Assembly (NCBI GenBank): GCA_017304475.1
Contig: JAFKKV010000041.1
Location: 1-64,000, forward strand
Direction of reading: 5' to 3'
Origin: Hyphomicrobiales bacterium
GTDB lineage: Bacteria > Pseudomonadota > Alphaproteobacteria > Rhizobiales > Phreatobacteraceae
Length of the DNA: 64,000 nucleotides
The notes under the pieces were generated by a model. That model did not search any database. It worked only from the letters and a program-made list of their open reading frames with translations, and had not been told where the DNA came from. Every line of letters starts with the position of its first letter. Positions within the stretch are counted from its first letter, which is position 1. Position numbers and translations under genes: made by a program. Positions 52,183 to 60,197 of this stretch are shown in pieces.

Positions 52183-53070
52183 ATGAGCACGATCGCGTTT
52201 ATCGGTCTCGGCAATATGGGTGGGCCGATGGCGGCCAATCTGGTCAAGGCCGGCCACAAGGTCGTCGGCGTCGACGTGACCGAGGCGGCCGTCGCCCGCC
52301 ATGTGGAGGCGGGTGGCGAACGGGCGGCCTCGATCGCCGACGCGGTGGCCGGCGCCGATGTGGTGGTCACCATGCTGCCCTCGGGGCGCGAGGTGAGCGG
52401 GCTCTATCTCGGTCCCCAGGGCATCATCGCCAAGGCCAAGGCCGGGGCGCTCCTGATCGATTCCTCGACCATCGACGTCGATACCGCGCGCGCGGTGGCC
52501 AAGGCGGCGGCCGAGAAGGGCTTCGCCATGCTCGACGGGCCGGTGTCGGGCGGCGTCGGCGGGGCGGCCGGCGGCACGCTCACCTTCATGTGCGGCGGCG
52601 AGGACGAGACCTTCGCGCGCGCCAAGCCCCTGCTCGAGGCCATGGGCAAGACCATTGTTCACGCCGGTGGCCCCGGCAACGGCCAGGCCGCCAAGATCTG
52701 CAACAACATGATCCTCGGCATCACCATGATCGCCACCTCGGAAGCCTTCGTGCTGGCCGAGAAGCTCGGCCTCGACGCGCAGAAGCTGTTCGACATCGCG
52801 TCCAAGTCCTCGGGTCAGTCCTGGTCGCTCACCAGCTATTGCCCGGTGCCCGGCCCGGTGCCGACCAGCCCCGCCAACCGCGATTATCAGCCGGGCTTCA
52901 CGGCCGCGATGATGCTGAAGGACCTGAAGCTCGCCCAGGACGCGGCACGCTCCGCCAATGCCGTCACCCCGCTCGGCGCCGAGGCGACCGCGCTCTACGG
53001 CCTGTTCGCCGCCCAGGGCGGCGGAGCCACCGACTTTTCCGGCATCGTGCGGTTCCTGCGCGGCAAGTGA
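52183..53070 (+). CDS. mmsB: 3-hydroxyisobutyrate dehydrogenase
   Basis: A 295-residue NAD-dependent beta-hydroxyacid dehydrogenase. The N-terminal Rossmann motif is FIGLGNMGGPMAANLVKAG; the substrate loop is DGPVSGGVGGAAGGTL, and the catalytic Lys is in GQAAKICNNMILG. A strong Shine-Dalgarno (TGGAGGAAAT) precedes the ATG. It oxidises 3-hydroxyisobutyrate to methylmalonate semialdehyde. The next enzyme (MmsA) is not in the window. Confidence 0.94.
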   Translation: MSTIAFIGLGNMGGPMAANLVKAGHKVVGVDVTEAAVARHVEAGGERAASIADAVAGADVVVTMLPSGREVSGLYLGPQGIIAKAKAGALLIDSSTIDVDTARAVAKAAAEKGFAMLDGPVSGGVGGAAGGTLTFMCGGEDETFARAKPLLEAMGKTIVHAGGPGNGQAAKICNNMILGITMIATSEAFVLAEKLGLDAQKLFDIASKSSGQSWSLTSYCPVPGPVPTSPANRDYQPGFTAAMMLKDLKLAQDAARSANAVTPLGAEATALYGLFAAQGGGATDFSGIVRFLRGK

Positions 53071-53074
53071 ACGA

Positions 53075-53205
53075 GGCGAATGGCGAGCAGGGGATGATGC
53101 CGCGGAGGCCGCGCATCAACCCTCTCCCGCAAGCGGGCGAGGGTTTACGCACACTGCGCTCGCGGCTTCATCCCTCCTCGCCATTCTCCACTCGCTATCA
53201 GCCAC
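53075..53205. repeat. Mosaic intergenic repeat with terminal inverted repeats
   Basis: GAATGGCGAG at 53078-53087 is mirrored by CTCGCCATTC at 53177-53186. The interior has GATGATGCCGCG, GGCCGCGCATCAACCC, the CTCTCCCGCAAGCGGGCGAG hairpin and GCGCTCGCGGCTTCATCCCT. These blocks recur at 37617-37679 (minus strand) and 43041-43290. Confidence 0.8.
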
Positions 53206-53208
53206 CCG

Positions 53209-53814
53209 CTACGGCCTGGGCCTCAATTCGGGCAGTGCCAGCCTGGCGAGCGCATTGATGGTCTCGGCGCGCGAGCCCCTGAGGCTGGCGATGAAGTCGC
53301 GCGCCGCGGCGCCATAGCCGCGGCGGCTGACGGCAAACAGCGCGACGCCATTGCCGTGCGCCGTATAGCGATAGGCGTTCCACTCGACGATCAGGCTATC
53401 GCCTTGGGACGCGCTCAGCAGAAAGTCGAGGATGATGTCGCCCGTCGCGGGGTTGCGGACCACCTCGTAATTGACGACCGGGTCGGTGGCCTTGCGCTGG
53501 TTCAACATGGCGATCTTGGCGGCGACGGCAGCCTCGGGCGTCGTGCCCGCGGTCGTCAGCTCGACGATGAACATCTGGGTGTAGGTCTCCAGCCGCTGGC
53601 CGGCCGGCAGATATTCCTGCTTGAAATAACGAACGGTCGGTCGCGCGGTCCAGGCCAGGCCGTGCTCGACGCCGGCAAAACGGACCGGGCCCGGCAATCC
53701 CAGCCTGTCGGTCGCGCCCGCCGTTTGCGCCACGACCGCGCAGGCCCCCGTGACGACAAGCACCACGGCCAAAGACAGCAAGCGGGCGTAACGCATGAGG
53801 TCGAGGAAAAACAT
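53209..53814 (-). CDS. Exported protein of unknown function (201 aa)
   Basis: ATG 53814 follows AAAGGAC. A signal peptide covers residues 5-32 (YARLLSLAVVLVVTGACAVV). The mature part looks like a mixed alpha/beta domain: VRYFKQEYLPAGQRLETYTQM, AAVAAKIAMLNQRKATDP and SLIVEWNAYRYTAHGNGVALF. One Cys near residue 25 could be a poor lipobox. I do not recognise a family. It is convergent with mmsB. Confidence 0.68.
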   Translation of the reverse strand: MFFLDLMRYARLLSLAVVLVVTGACAVVAQTAGATDRLGLPGPVRFAGVEHGLAWTARPTVRYFKQEYLPAGQRLETYTQMFIVELTTAGTTPEAAVAAKIAMLNQRKATDPVVNYEVVRNPATGDIILDFLLSASQGDSLIVEWNAYRYTAHGNGVALFAVSRRGYGAAARDFIASLRGSRAETINALARLALPELRPRP

Positions 53815-54500
53815 CGGTGTCCTTTCGAAAATGGCCGGCACGGGGCCGGCCAGGGCGAATGGGGTGGCGAGTTCGTCCGGCCTGGTTTGCATCGTTGGTT
53901 CCGGCGCGAATTCGTCGTGGCCCTCCAGGTCTCCTACTGCCGGCGTGTTTCTCGCCGTTGCCGCTCAGTGGCACGCGTCATCGATCTTGCTCGCCACTGC
54001 CGGGCGTTCGGCTTGGAATGGGGGCGCTGCCACCCGCTGGCCTACCTTGGTACCGTCTGCCCCAGCGGTATCTTCCGGCACCCCATCTTCCCCATCGGAA
54101 GCTGTTCGCTAAAATGCTCCCCTTGGGGGATGCTCAAGGAAGTATAAACGCCGGCGCGACGATTGAAGCGTTCCTCGCGGGGCCGATGGTTGATGGTCTC
54201 TTGCCGCCATCGCTGCACTTTCCGACCCAATTCGCCTCAAGCCCCGCAAGACCACGGTTCGGATCGTGAATCGTTCCTTGCCGGAATTGCATGAGGTTTA
54301 TGAAGAGACAACAAGAGATTTTCAAAAGATCAATTCAAGATCTTGTTCAGCCTGAGAGGGTTAAACCGTCTTCATCTTGTTTTTTTGGCGGCTCTTAAAA
54401 CTCGAGGGTCTAGCTTGGGTGTCGACAACGGGCGGAAAACAGGGCCGCCCGGCCGAGGGCAAAAACGCTCCGGCACCCGCAACAGGACAAGAGGCGTCAC
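53815..54500. other. Long intergenic region upstream of ldtR
   Basis: No gene is supported in 686 bases. The last 200 bases are AT-rich compared with the surroundings and contain the perfect 10-bp palindrome at 54336-54345. This stretch probably holds the promoter and operator of ldtR and of the divergent exported protein. Confidence 0.5.
54336..54345. promoter_or_regulatory. Candidate operator palindrome upstream of ldtR
   Basis: The perfect palindrome CAAGATCTTG lies 156 bases before the ldtR start in an AT-rich tract. MarR-type regulators bind such palindromes and often autoregulate. There is no direct evidence here beyond symmetry and position. Confidence 0.25.
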
Positions 54501-55031
54501 ATGACTACGGCTGCCAAGACCCGCGATATCGCGGCTCCCCCGATCTCTCCCGAGCGCCAGGAGCGCTTCGAGGCGATCAGCCCCGCCTATCTGGAGGCGC
54601 TGACCCTGATCGAACGGCTGCACCGGCGCCTGCTCGACGTGATCAAGGACGAGTTCGACCGGCGCAACCGCTCGGATATCAATGCCGTGCAGGCCTTGCT
54701 GCTGTTCAATATCGGCGATCGCGAGCTGACCGCCGGCGAATTGCGCACCAAGGGCTACTATCTCGGCTCCAACGTCTCCTACAATCTGAAGAAGCTGGTC
54801 GAGATGGGCTACCTGTCGCACCAGCGCTCGCGCATCGATCGCCGGTCGGTTCGCATCAGCCTGACCGACAAGGGCCATGAGGTGGCCGATGTGGTCGGCG
54901 CGCTCTATGCGAAGCATGTCCGCACGGTCGAACAGGTCGGCGGCATCTCGCTGGACGATTTCAAGGGTCTGAACAAGGCGCTGCTCCGGCTCGAGCGCTT
55001 CTGGACCGACCAGATCCTCTATCGGCTCTGA
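54501..55031 (+). CDS. ldtR: MarR family transcriptional regulator LdtR
   Basis: A 176-residue winged-helix regulator. The HTH region is residues about 70-105 (TAGELRTKGYYLGSNVSYNL), the wing SRIDRRSVRISLTDKG, with a dimerising C-terminal helix pair. The protein closely fits LdtR, described in Candidatus Liberibacter asiaticus and other Rhizobiales as a small-molecule-responsive activator of the adjacent L,D-transpeptidase gene ldtP. Here the transpeptidase is the same-strand gene at 56142. It likely tunes peptidoglycan cross-linking under osmotic stress. Confidence 0.88.
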   Translation: MTTAAKTRDIAAPPISPERQERFEAISPAYLEALTLIERLHRRLLDVIKDEFDRRNRSDINAVQALLLFNIGDRELTAGELRTKGYYLGSNVSYNLKKLVEMGYLSHQRSRIDRRSVRISLTDKGHEVADVVGALYAKHVRTVEQVGGISLDDFKGLNKALLRLERFWTDQILYRL

Positions 55032-55046
55032 GCGGAGCGCCACGTC

Positions 55047-55181
55047 ATGATGTCGGTTCTGCCTGATTGGCCCGTGGCTCTGGCCGGCATCGCGCTGGTC
55101 GTGATGCTCGCCGAGAACGCCTATTCCATCGTCGGGGCCGGCCTCTGGTTCGACCGCGACGGCGATCGCCGCGGCGACTGA
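55047..55181 (+). CDS. 44-residue single-membrane-segment protein downstream of ldtR
   Basis: ATG 55047 (or 55050) follows GCGGAGC and lies 15 bases after the ldtR stop. The protein has one hydrophobic helix (PVALAGIALVVMLAENAYSI) followed by VGAGLWFDRDGD and a short charged tail. It sits immediately before an intrinsic terminator, so ldtR and this frame form one transcript. Codon use is coding-like. It is too short for most gene callers. Confidence 0.55.
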   Translation: MMSVLPDWPVALAGIALVVMLAENAYSIVGAGLWFDRDGDRRGD

Positions 55182-55200
55182 TCCCTGTTGACGCAATGCG

Positions 55201-55230
55201 AAAAGGCCCGGCTGAAGAGCCGGGCCTTTT
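55201..55230. terminator. Bidirectional intrinsic terminator
   Basis: Perfect 13-base-pair stem AAAAGGCCCGGCT/AGCCGGGCCTTTT (55201-55213 with 55218-55230) with a GAAG loop. T-runs on either strand allow it to stop both the ldtR transcript and the opposing DUF6894 gene. Confidence 0.92.
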
Positions 55231-55304
55231 GCCGTTCGGGAGCGGAGCCGCGACCGGTTCCGAAGCGATGCCGGGGGCGGGGCCTGCCCGCTGGCCTTGC
55301 CGGC

Positions 55305-55607
55305 TCAGGCACCGCGTGTCTGCATCTCGGCGGCCCGGTCCGGGCCCGATGCGGCACGCCGGCCGACCGGGGCGGCGCGGGCAGGGCGCTCGGGCAGGCG
55401 GCAGTCCGTCACCGGCACGGTATGAATGATCCTGTCGTCCGCGTCACAGAGCTCGACCCGCCAGTCCTCGACGTCGCGCCACATCGCGTGGGCGCTGCGG
55501 GCGAGTTCTGCCGCGTAGATCCGGGCGGCGGCTACATCGGGAAAAGCTTGCTTCTCGCTGAATTGGACTGCCGGGCCATTCATCACGTCAAAAGTAAACT
55601 GCTGCAC
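55305..55607 (-). CDS. DUF6894 family small protein
   Basis: A 100-residue protein. The N-terminal 65 residues fit the DUF6894 pattern (FTFDVMNGPAVQFSEKQAFP, then AAARIYAAELARSA and VELCDADDRIIHTVPV). The C-terminal 30 residues are Arg/Ala/Pro-rich. The GTG start follows a good Shine-Dalgarno (CGGAGG). The family is frequent in Rhizobiales and of unknown function. Confidence 0.7.
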   Translation of the reverse strand: MQQFTFDVMNGPAVQFSEKQAFPDVAAARIYAAELARSAHAMWRDVEDWRVELCDADDRIIHTVPVTDCRLPERPARAAPVGRRAASGPDRAAEMQTRGA

Positions 55608-56141
55608 TGAAGCCTCCGATCAAGGGACGGAGAGCCAACGCATGATGGGCGGCTTTGCTTCGTCGTGGCTGGCTTGCGCTTGGAACCGGCATTTCCACCA
55701 GGGATCCATGGACAGTGCAACTGCCACCGTCAAAGAGGGCTAACGTTTCCCGTCCGCGATTCCGGACGCGACGGACAGGTCCCGCCACCACTCCGGCTCC
55801 GGCGGCGATCGTCCAGCCAGGCCCGGCTTTGCTCTGCCGCGGCGCGCGTGTGATCACGTTCGCGCGAGGACGGTCGGGGCTGTCCGTCCGGCCGCGCCCG
55901 GCGCCCGCCGTCGAGGCCCATGCGCGGTGCCGACGCGGCGTTCGGGCGTGGCCGAATGGCGACACTCCGCCCGTTCCCGCGCCTTTGCGGGGCAGCCTTG
56001 CTCTGCTCGCCTTGAGTTGGTCACAATGGTTGCACTACTAGCTGACTTAAGGTCGCCATACCGTTTTCCTTAACGATGATGGTGTTCATTCCAAGCCGAC
56101 GGCGGGTCGAAAGCCCCAGCCGAACAGCCGGAGAGCCCTTC
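55608..56141. other. Intergenic region upstream of ldtP
   Basis: No gene is convincing; open frames on both strands are Arg/Pro-rich shadows. Just before the transpeptidase start lies TTAAGG (56047-56052) mirrored by CCTTAA (56068-56073), a possible regulator site. Confidence 0.45.
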
Positions 56142-57428
56142 GTGTCGCGAAACAAATCTTCCGCCCTTGGCTCAGAGATGGTCAGCCGTCGCCTGGTGCT
56201 CGGCTCGATGGTCTCGCTCGGCGCACTGGCCGCCGGCAGCACCTCGGCGCTGGCGCAGGGCGTGCGCGGCGGTGCCAGCACCGCCGAGTGGGGCGACAGC
56301 TTCGATGCTGGCTCCCGGTCGCGCTCCACCCGCAACACCTTCCCGGTGCTCGGGCCGCACACGGTGCAGGGGCTGGAACAGGCGATTGCCCAGTATCAGA
56401 ACATCGTCTCGCGCGGCGGCTGGCGGCCGATCCCGACCGGCGAGCGCCTGCGCATCGGCACGCGCCGGCCGGCCGTGGTGCTGCTGCGCGACCGCCTCAT
56501 GGCGACCGGCGACCTCGACGGCAATGTCGGCCGCTCCGACGTGTTCGACAGTTTCGTCGACACGGCGGTGAAGCGTTTCCAGGTCCGCCACGGCATTTCG
56601 CCGGATGGCCAGGTGCGCGAATCGACCTTTGCCGCCCTGAACGTTCCCGCCGATGTCCGGCTGCGCCAGCTCGAGACCAATCTCGTCCGCGTGCGCGCCT
56701 ATTCGGGTTTTCTCGGCAATCGCTATATCGTCCTGAACATTCCGGCCGCCCAGGCCGAAGCGGTCGAGAACGGCGCCGTCGTGTCGCGCCATGTCGCCGT
56801 GGTCGGCAAGGCCGATCGCCAGTCGCCTGTCATCTCGACCCGCGTCGCCGACATCAATTTCAATCCCTATTGGACCGTGCCGGCCTCGATCATCCGCAAG
56901 GACCTGATCCCGAAAATGCAGGCCGAGCCGGACTACCTGACCAAGAACCGGATCCGCATCTTCAATGGCCAGGGCCAGGAAGTGGCGTCGACCTCGATCA
57001 ACTGGAACTCTATGGACGCGATGAACTATCGCTTCCGCCAGGACCCGTTCGAGGGCAATTCGATGGGCAATGTGCGCATCAACATTCCCAACGCCCATGC
57101 GGTCTATATGCATGACACGCCGTCCAAGGGCCTGTTCGGCGAGGACCAGCGTTTCCACTCCTCGGGTTGCGCGCGCATTCAGAACGTTCGTGAACTGATC
57201 GCCTGGATCCTGCAGGGCACCCAGTGGACCCGTTCGGAGATCGATCGCATCTTCCGGACCGTCGACCGCATCGATGCCCGTCCGCTCCAGCCGGTGCCGG
57301 TCTATTGGGTCTATGTCACCGCCTGGGCCGACCCGGACGGCATGGTCCAGTTCCGCGACGACATCTATCAGCGCGACGGCGCCGGCGCGCAGGTCGCGCT
57401 CGGCCAGCAGCCGCAGGCGCAGCAGTAA
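56142..57428 (+). CDS. ldtP: L,D-transpeptidase (YkuD family) with peptidoglycan-binding domain
   Basis: A 428-residue periplasmic enzyme from GTG 56142, which follows GGAGAGC; an upstream in-frame ATG at 56076 is less likely. The twin-arginine-like signal is SRRLVLGSMVSLGALAAG, cleaved near ALAQ (residue 39). A peptidoglycan-binding-1 domain covers about residues 112-168 (VKRFQVRHGISPDGQV). The YkuD catalytic motif is MHDTPSKG followed by HSSGCARI, with nucleophile Cys343. It forms 3-3 peptide cross-links or attaches proteins to peptidoglycan. Likely regulated by LdtR. Confidence 0.93.
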   Translation: MSRNKSSALGSEMVSRRLVLGSMVSLGALAAGSTSALAQGVRGGASTAEWGDSFDAGSRSRSTRNTFPVLGPHTVQGLEQAIAQYQNIVSRGGWRPIPTGERLRIGTRRPAVVLLRDRLMATGDLDGNVGRSDVFDSFVDTAVKRFQVRHGISPDGQVRESTFAALNVPADVRLRQLETNLVRVRAYSGFLGNRYIVLNIPAAQAEAVENGAVVSRHVAVVGKADRQSPVISTRVADINFNPYWTVPASIIRKDLIPKMQAEPDYLTKNRIRIFNGQGQEVASTSINWNSMDAMNYRFRQDPFEGNSMGNVRINIPNAHAVYMHDTPSKGLFGEDQRFHSSGCARIQNVRELIAWILQGTQWTRSEIDRIFRTVDRIDARPLQPVPVYWVYVTAWADPDGMVQFRDDIYQRDGAGAQVALGQQPQAQQ

Positions 57429-57452
57429 GTCAGCCTCTTCCAAAGTGCCTCC

Positions 57453-57480
57453 AAGCCCGGCCTCGTGCCGGGCTTTCTTT
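57453..57480 (+). terminator. Intrinsic terminator after ldtP
   Basis: Nine-base-pair stem AAGCCCGGC/GCCGGGCTT (57453-57461 with 57467-57475), CTCGT loop and TCTTT tail, 24 bases after the ldtP stop. Confidence 0.8.
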
Positions 57481-57537
57481 ATGCGCGGCCCGGTTTCCGG
57501 CCATGCCGGCGGCGGCCGGCTGTGGCAAACTCGTGCC

Positions 57538-57729
57538 ATGCCCGAATCGAGCCCGCGCGAGGTCTATTTCGAATTCACGCCCATCGGCCAGGTGGTGCGG
57601 GTGGCGGCCGTCTGCGCCGAGACCGGTGTCGAGGTGATCGTCATGGGGCCGGCCGCGGCCAGCCAGCGTGATCTGGAACGGCTCGCATTGCGCAAGCTCG
57701 AATGGCAATTGGCCAAGGGCGCGGGCTGA
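57538..57729 (+). CDS. DUF6898 family small protein
   Basis: A 63-residue cytosolic protein: EVYFEFTPIGQVVRVAAVC, then TGVEVIVMGPAAASQRDLER and LALRKLEWQLAKG. This matches the DUF6898 pattern conserved in Rhizobiales. ATG 57538 has no strong Shine-Dalgarno. It lies after the ldtP terminator and is convergent with the glycosyltransferase. Function unknown. Confidence 0.75.
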   Translation: MPESSPREVYFEFTPIGQVVRVAAVCAETGVEVIVMGPAAASQRDLERLALRKLEWQLAKGAG

Positions 57730-57810
57730 GCATCCACGGCTGGGCCAAGGATTCGGCAAGAGAGGCCGTATTCATCGGCCATCGGAACGGCCGCCGCCGC
57801 CGAGGCCCGG

Positions 57811-59058
57811 TCAGCGTCTCGGCAAGAACCGGCGGACGAAACGCGCCGCCCGCAAGGCGCGCGACCGTTGCAGGTCAGCACTTGCCCGCAGCGCTTCCTC
57901 GCGCTCCAGCAACGCCTGGTCACGCTCCCGCAGGGCTTGATCGCGGGCACGCTCCGCCGTGGCATGGTCACCCGTCAACGTCGCCAGGCTGTGTTGCAGG
58001 GCGTCGCGTTCCTCGATCAGGATCGCGCGCTCGCTCATCCAGGAATGCCATGGTGCCTGCAAATTCGGCAGCCAGCGCCTGTTGAAGGCGAGAACCTCCT
58101 GGCGCATCCGCCTCGCGTCCAGGCTCGCCTCGGCATCGTGCTGCCGGATGACGTCCGCATAGATTTGCTCCAGCCGGTCGACGGCCTTGTCGAGATCGGC
58201 CTCTGCGCGAATGCGCGCGCCGAGCCGCGCCGCGTCGATGGGGTCATAGGAACCGATGGACTGGACCAGCGCTTCGACCGAGGCTTGCGCCCGCAGCGCT
58301 CCAAGGCCGAAATTCAACCTGCGAAACAGGTCGTAATTGGCCGATGTGACGATGCCGCCGAAGCCGCGGCCATCGACCAGGATGACGGCCGCGCCCGTGG
58401 CCATGGCCTCGATGGCCGTGCGCGCGGTGGCGAAGACCAGGTCGGCTTTCGCGCAGGCATTCTCGACGTCTGAAATCTCTTGTCCGACCCCGTGGCCATA
58501 GGCCTCCAGGGGCAGGCCGAGGCGCAAGCAGGCCTCGCGGATCAGGGGGATGGGGGCAGGGTGCTTGACCAGGGAAACAGCCAGGCGCGGCGCCGGCGGC
58601 AAGGGCTGCGTGCGGGGAGGGATACGGCGCAGGTCGATGGCATTCGGCAGGATCCCGATTGATTCCCGCGCGAGGCCGTCACCGGCCACGAGCCGCTCCC
58701 GACAGGTTTCGTCCACGGCGAAATAGCGCCTGATCTGGGCAAAGCGGGGCGCCGCGTCGAACCAGGCCGTCGCGTCGTGGCAGAGCCAGATCGCCGGCCG
58801 GCCCGGGAAGGCCATGATGGCTTCCGCCGTCGGGATGGTGTGATGGCCATGAATGATGTCGGGTTCCTGCTCGAGGCGTGCGAGGTCGTCGAGGACAGGA
58901 ACGCCATGGCTGATCAGCTCGCCCGCCAGGGCGCCGATATCGGGTGTGTAGACCACCGGCTGATGGCCGCGCGCGGCCAGGCGAAGCGCCAGGTCGCGGA
59001 CGACAACCTCGGTGCCCGAGCGCATCGCCATCCGGATATTGGTGATCAGGATGCGCAT
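57811..59058 (-). CDS. Glycosyltransferase family 4 protein with C-terminal coiled coil
   Basis: A 415-residue GT-B fold protein. The N-terminal domain has the GT4-like start MRILITNIRMAMRSGTEVVV and DIIHGHHTIPTAEAIM. The donor site region is CAKADLVFATARTAIEAMAT. Residues about 345-400 are a charged repeat helix (ERARDQALRERDQALLERE), probably a coiled coil for oligomerisation. It begins at the last base of the upstream PIG-L-like gene, so the pair is translated together. A role in a surface glycan is likely; donor and acceptor are unknown. Confidence 0.8.
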   Translation of the reverse strand: MRILITNIRMAMRSGTEVVVRDLALRLAARGHQPVVYTPDIGALAGELISHGVPVLDDLARLEQEPDIIHGHHTIPTAEAIMAFPGRPAIWLCHDATAWFDAAPRFAQIRRYFAVDETCRERLVAGDGLARESIGILPNAIDLRRIPPRTQPLPPAPRLAVSLVKHPAPIPLIREACLRLGLPLEAYGHGVGQEISDVENACAKADLVFATARTAIEAMATGAAVILVDGRGFGGIVTSANYDLFRRLNFGLGALRAQASVEALVQSIGSYDPIDAARLGARIRAEADLDKAVDRLEQIYADVIRQHDAEASLDARRMRQEVLAFNRRWLPNLQAPWHSWMSERAILIEERDALQHSLATLTGDHATAERARDQALRERDQALLEREEALRASADLQRSRALRAARFVRRFLPRR

Positions 59059-59837
59059 CAGGGGGCGGCCCGCCGGTGGCCAGGGCCGCTCCGGCGGTCC
59101 TGAAGCGGCTGCAGGATTGCTTCGACATGGTGCCAGCGCAGGACGGCATTGTAGAGCCCCCTGGCGACCCGCAATTCGCCGAAATGCTCATAGGCCGGCT
59201 TGGATGCCGGTTTCCGGATCAGCACCTCGACCTGCGGCGGGCGGAAGAGAGTCTCTGTCCGCGAGGCATCCAGGCCCTCGATCCTGACGACCTCTTCGAA
59301 CTCGGCCTTGATGTCGGGATAGATTTCGATGGCCGCGAGTTTCGCTTGGAATTCAGCGTCGGAAAGCGTTGCGGCAAGGGCCGGCTCTCCAAAGTCCACG
59401 GAGCCGGCGAGAGCGAAGGGCACGACAGGATAATGCAGGACCTCGATCTCCCAGCCCAGGCGTTTCGAGGCCTCGACGGCTGCCACCCGGCCCATGACAT
59501 GGGCGATGTCATGGGTGATCGAATAGAGCTGGTAGCCGTCGACGACGAGCCGGCGGGCGCCTTGCCCGGCCAGTTGCCCGGCGAGTTGATCGACCCAGCG
59601 ATGAAACGGGCCGACGTCGCCATTCTCGACGAGCCGGTAGAAGTCCTTATCCAGGATCTGGCCGCCGAGCGCATCGAGATAGAGCCCGTCCTGGCTCGTC
59701 GCGGCGATGGAGGCGGCGATGCGCAGGGAGTTCGCCGTGGACCGCGAGCCGGCAGTGAGAATTGAGAGTGCGGGCCTTGCCCGGTGCACCCATCCGTGAA
59801 CGCGCAGTTCATGGCCCGGATGGGCAACGAAAAGCAT
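59058..59837 (-). CDS. PIG-L-like protein with non-canonical metal motif
   Basis: A 259-residue protein from ATG 59837. The N-terminus MLFVAHPGHELRVHGW corresponds to the PIG-L/LmbE de-N-acetylase signature AHPDDE, but Asp-Asp is replaced by Gly8-His9 (His6 and Glu10 kept). A later THDIAHVMGR may supply the other metal ligands, as the HxxxH of PIG-L does. The C-terminal region has VEVLIRKPASKPAYEHFGEL. Its stop and the glycosyltransferase start share one base. It might remove an acetyl group from a sugar made or used by the partner, or the family may have a different chemistry. Confidence 0.68.
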   Translation of the reverse strand: MLFVAHPGHELRVHGWVHRARPALSILTAGSRSTANSLRIAASIAATSQDGLYLDALGGQILDKDFYRLVENGDVGPFHRWVDQLAGQLAGQGARRLVVDGYQLYSITHDIAHVMGRVAAVEASKRLGWEIEVLHYPVVPFALAGSVDFGEPALAATLSDAEFQAKLAAIEIYPDIKAEFEEVVRIEGLDASRTETLFRPPQVEVLIRKPASKPAYEHFGELRVARGLYNAVLRWHHVEAILQPLQDRRSGPGHRRAAP

Positions 59838-60197
59838 CGTCGGCTTGGATTCGTCGACCGTGGTCAGAGCGCTGCCTGTGAAAATTCGGTACCAGCGAAA
59901 ACAGGGCCAACGGCCCGCTGCACTTGCAACTGTTGCACGCCTGAGCCTGGGAGGGCGGCTGCCCGCTCGGCGCGATACATTCGCCATGTCTGCATTGCGC
60001 CCAAGGCGCTCATGCGTCAAGCGGGCGAGGACCGGCCCAGAGCCGCCTGTCGGCGTCCGGCTCGTCATGCTTTGTCATTGTTCGTCGGCCCTTCGGCCAT
60101 GCGCGGCCGGCTTGGACTCAACCGACCTTCCGTGCTACCGGCAAGGCAGCTCATGAAACAGCGCCGCGATGCGCCGCGACCCGATGGAGACAGCCCG
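59838..60197. other. Intergenic region between PIG-L-like gene and glyA
   Basis: No gene. It separates divergent genes and must hold the glyA promoter; no clear hairpin or riboswitch-like structure was recognised by eye. Confidence 0.45.

Noticed and set aside
55655..56041. 128-residue plus frame upstream of ldtP
   Set aside because: Arg/Pro/Ala-rich, no Shine-Dalgarno, and competing frames on both strands are equally long; probably regulatory DNA.
57811..59837. Bacillithiol/mycothiol-type pathway (GT4 plus LmbE-like deacetylase)
   Set aside because: The pair resembles BshA/BshB or MshA/MshB only in gene types. The deacetylase motif is altered, no cysteine ligase gene is adjacent, and low-molecular-weight thiol use in this order is glutathione-based.
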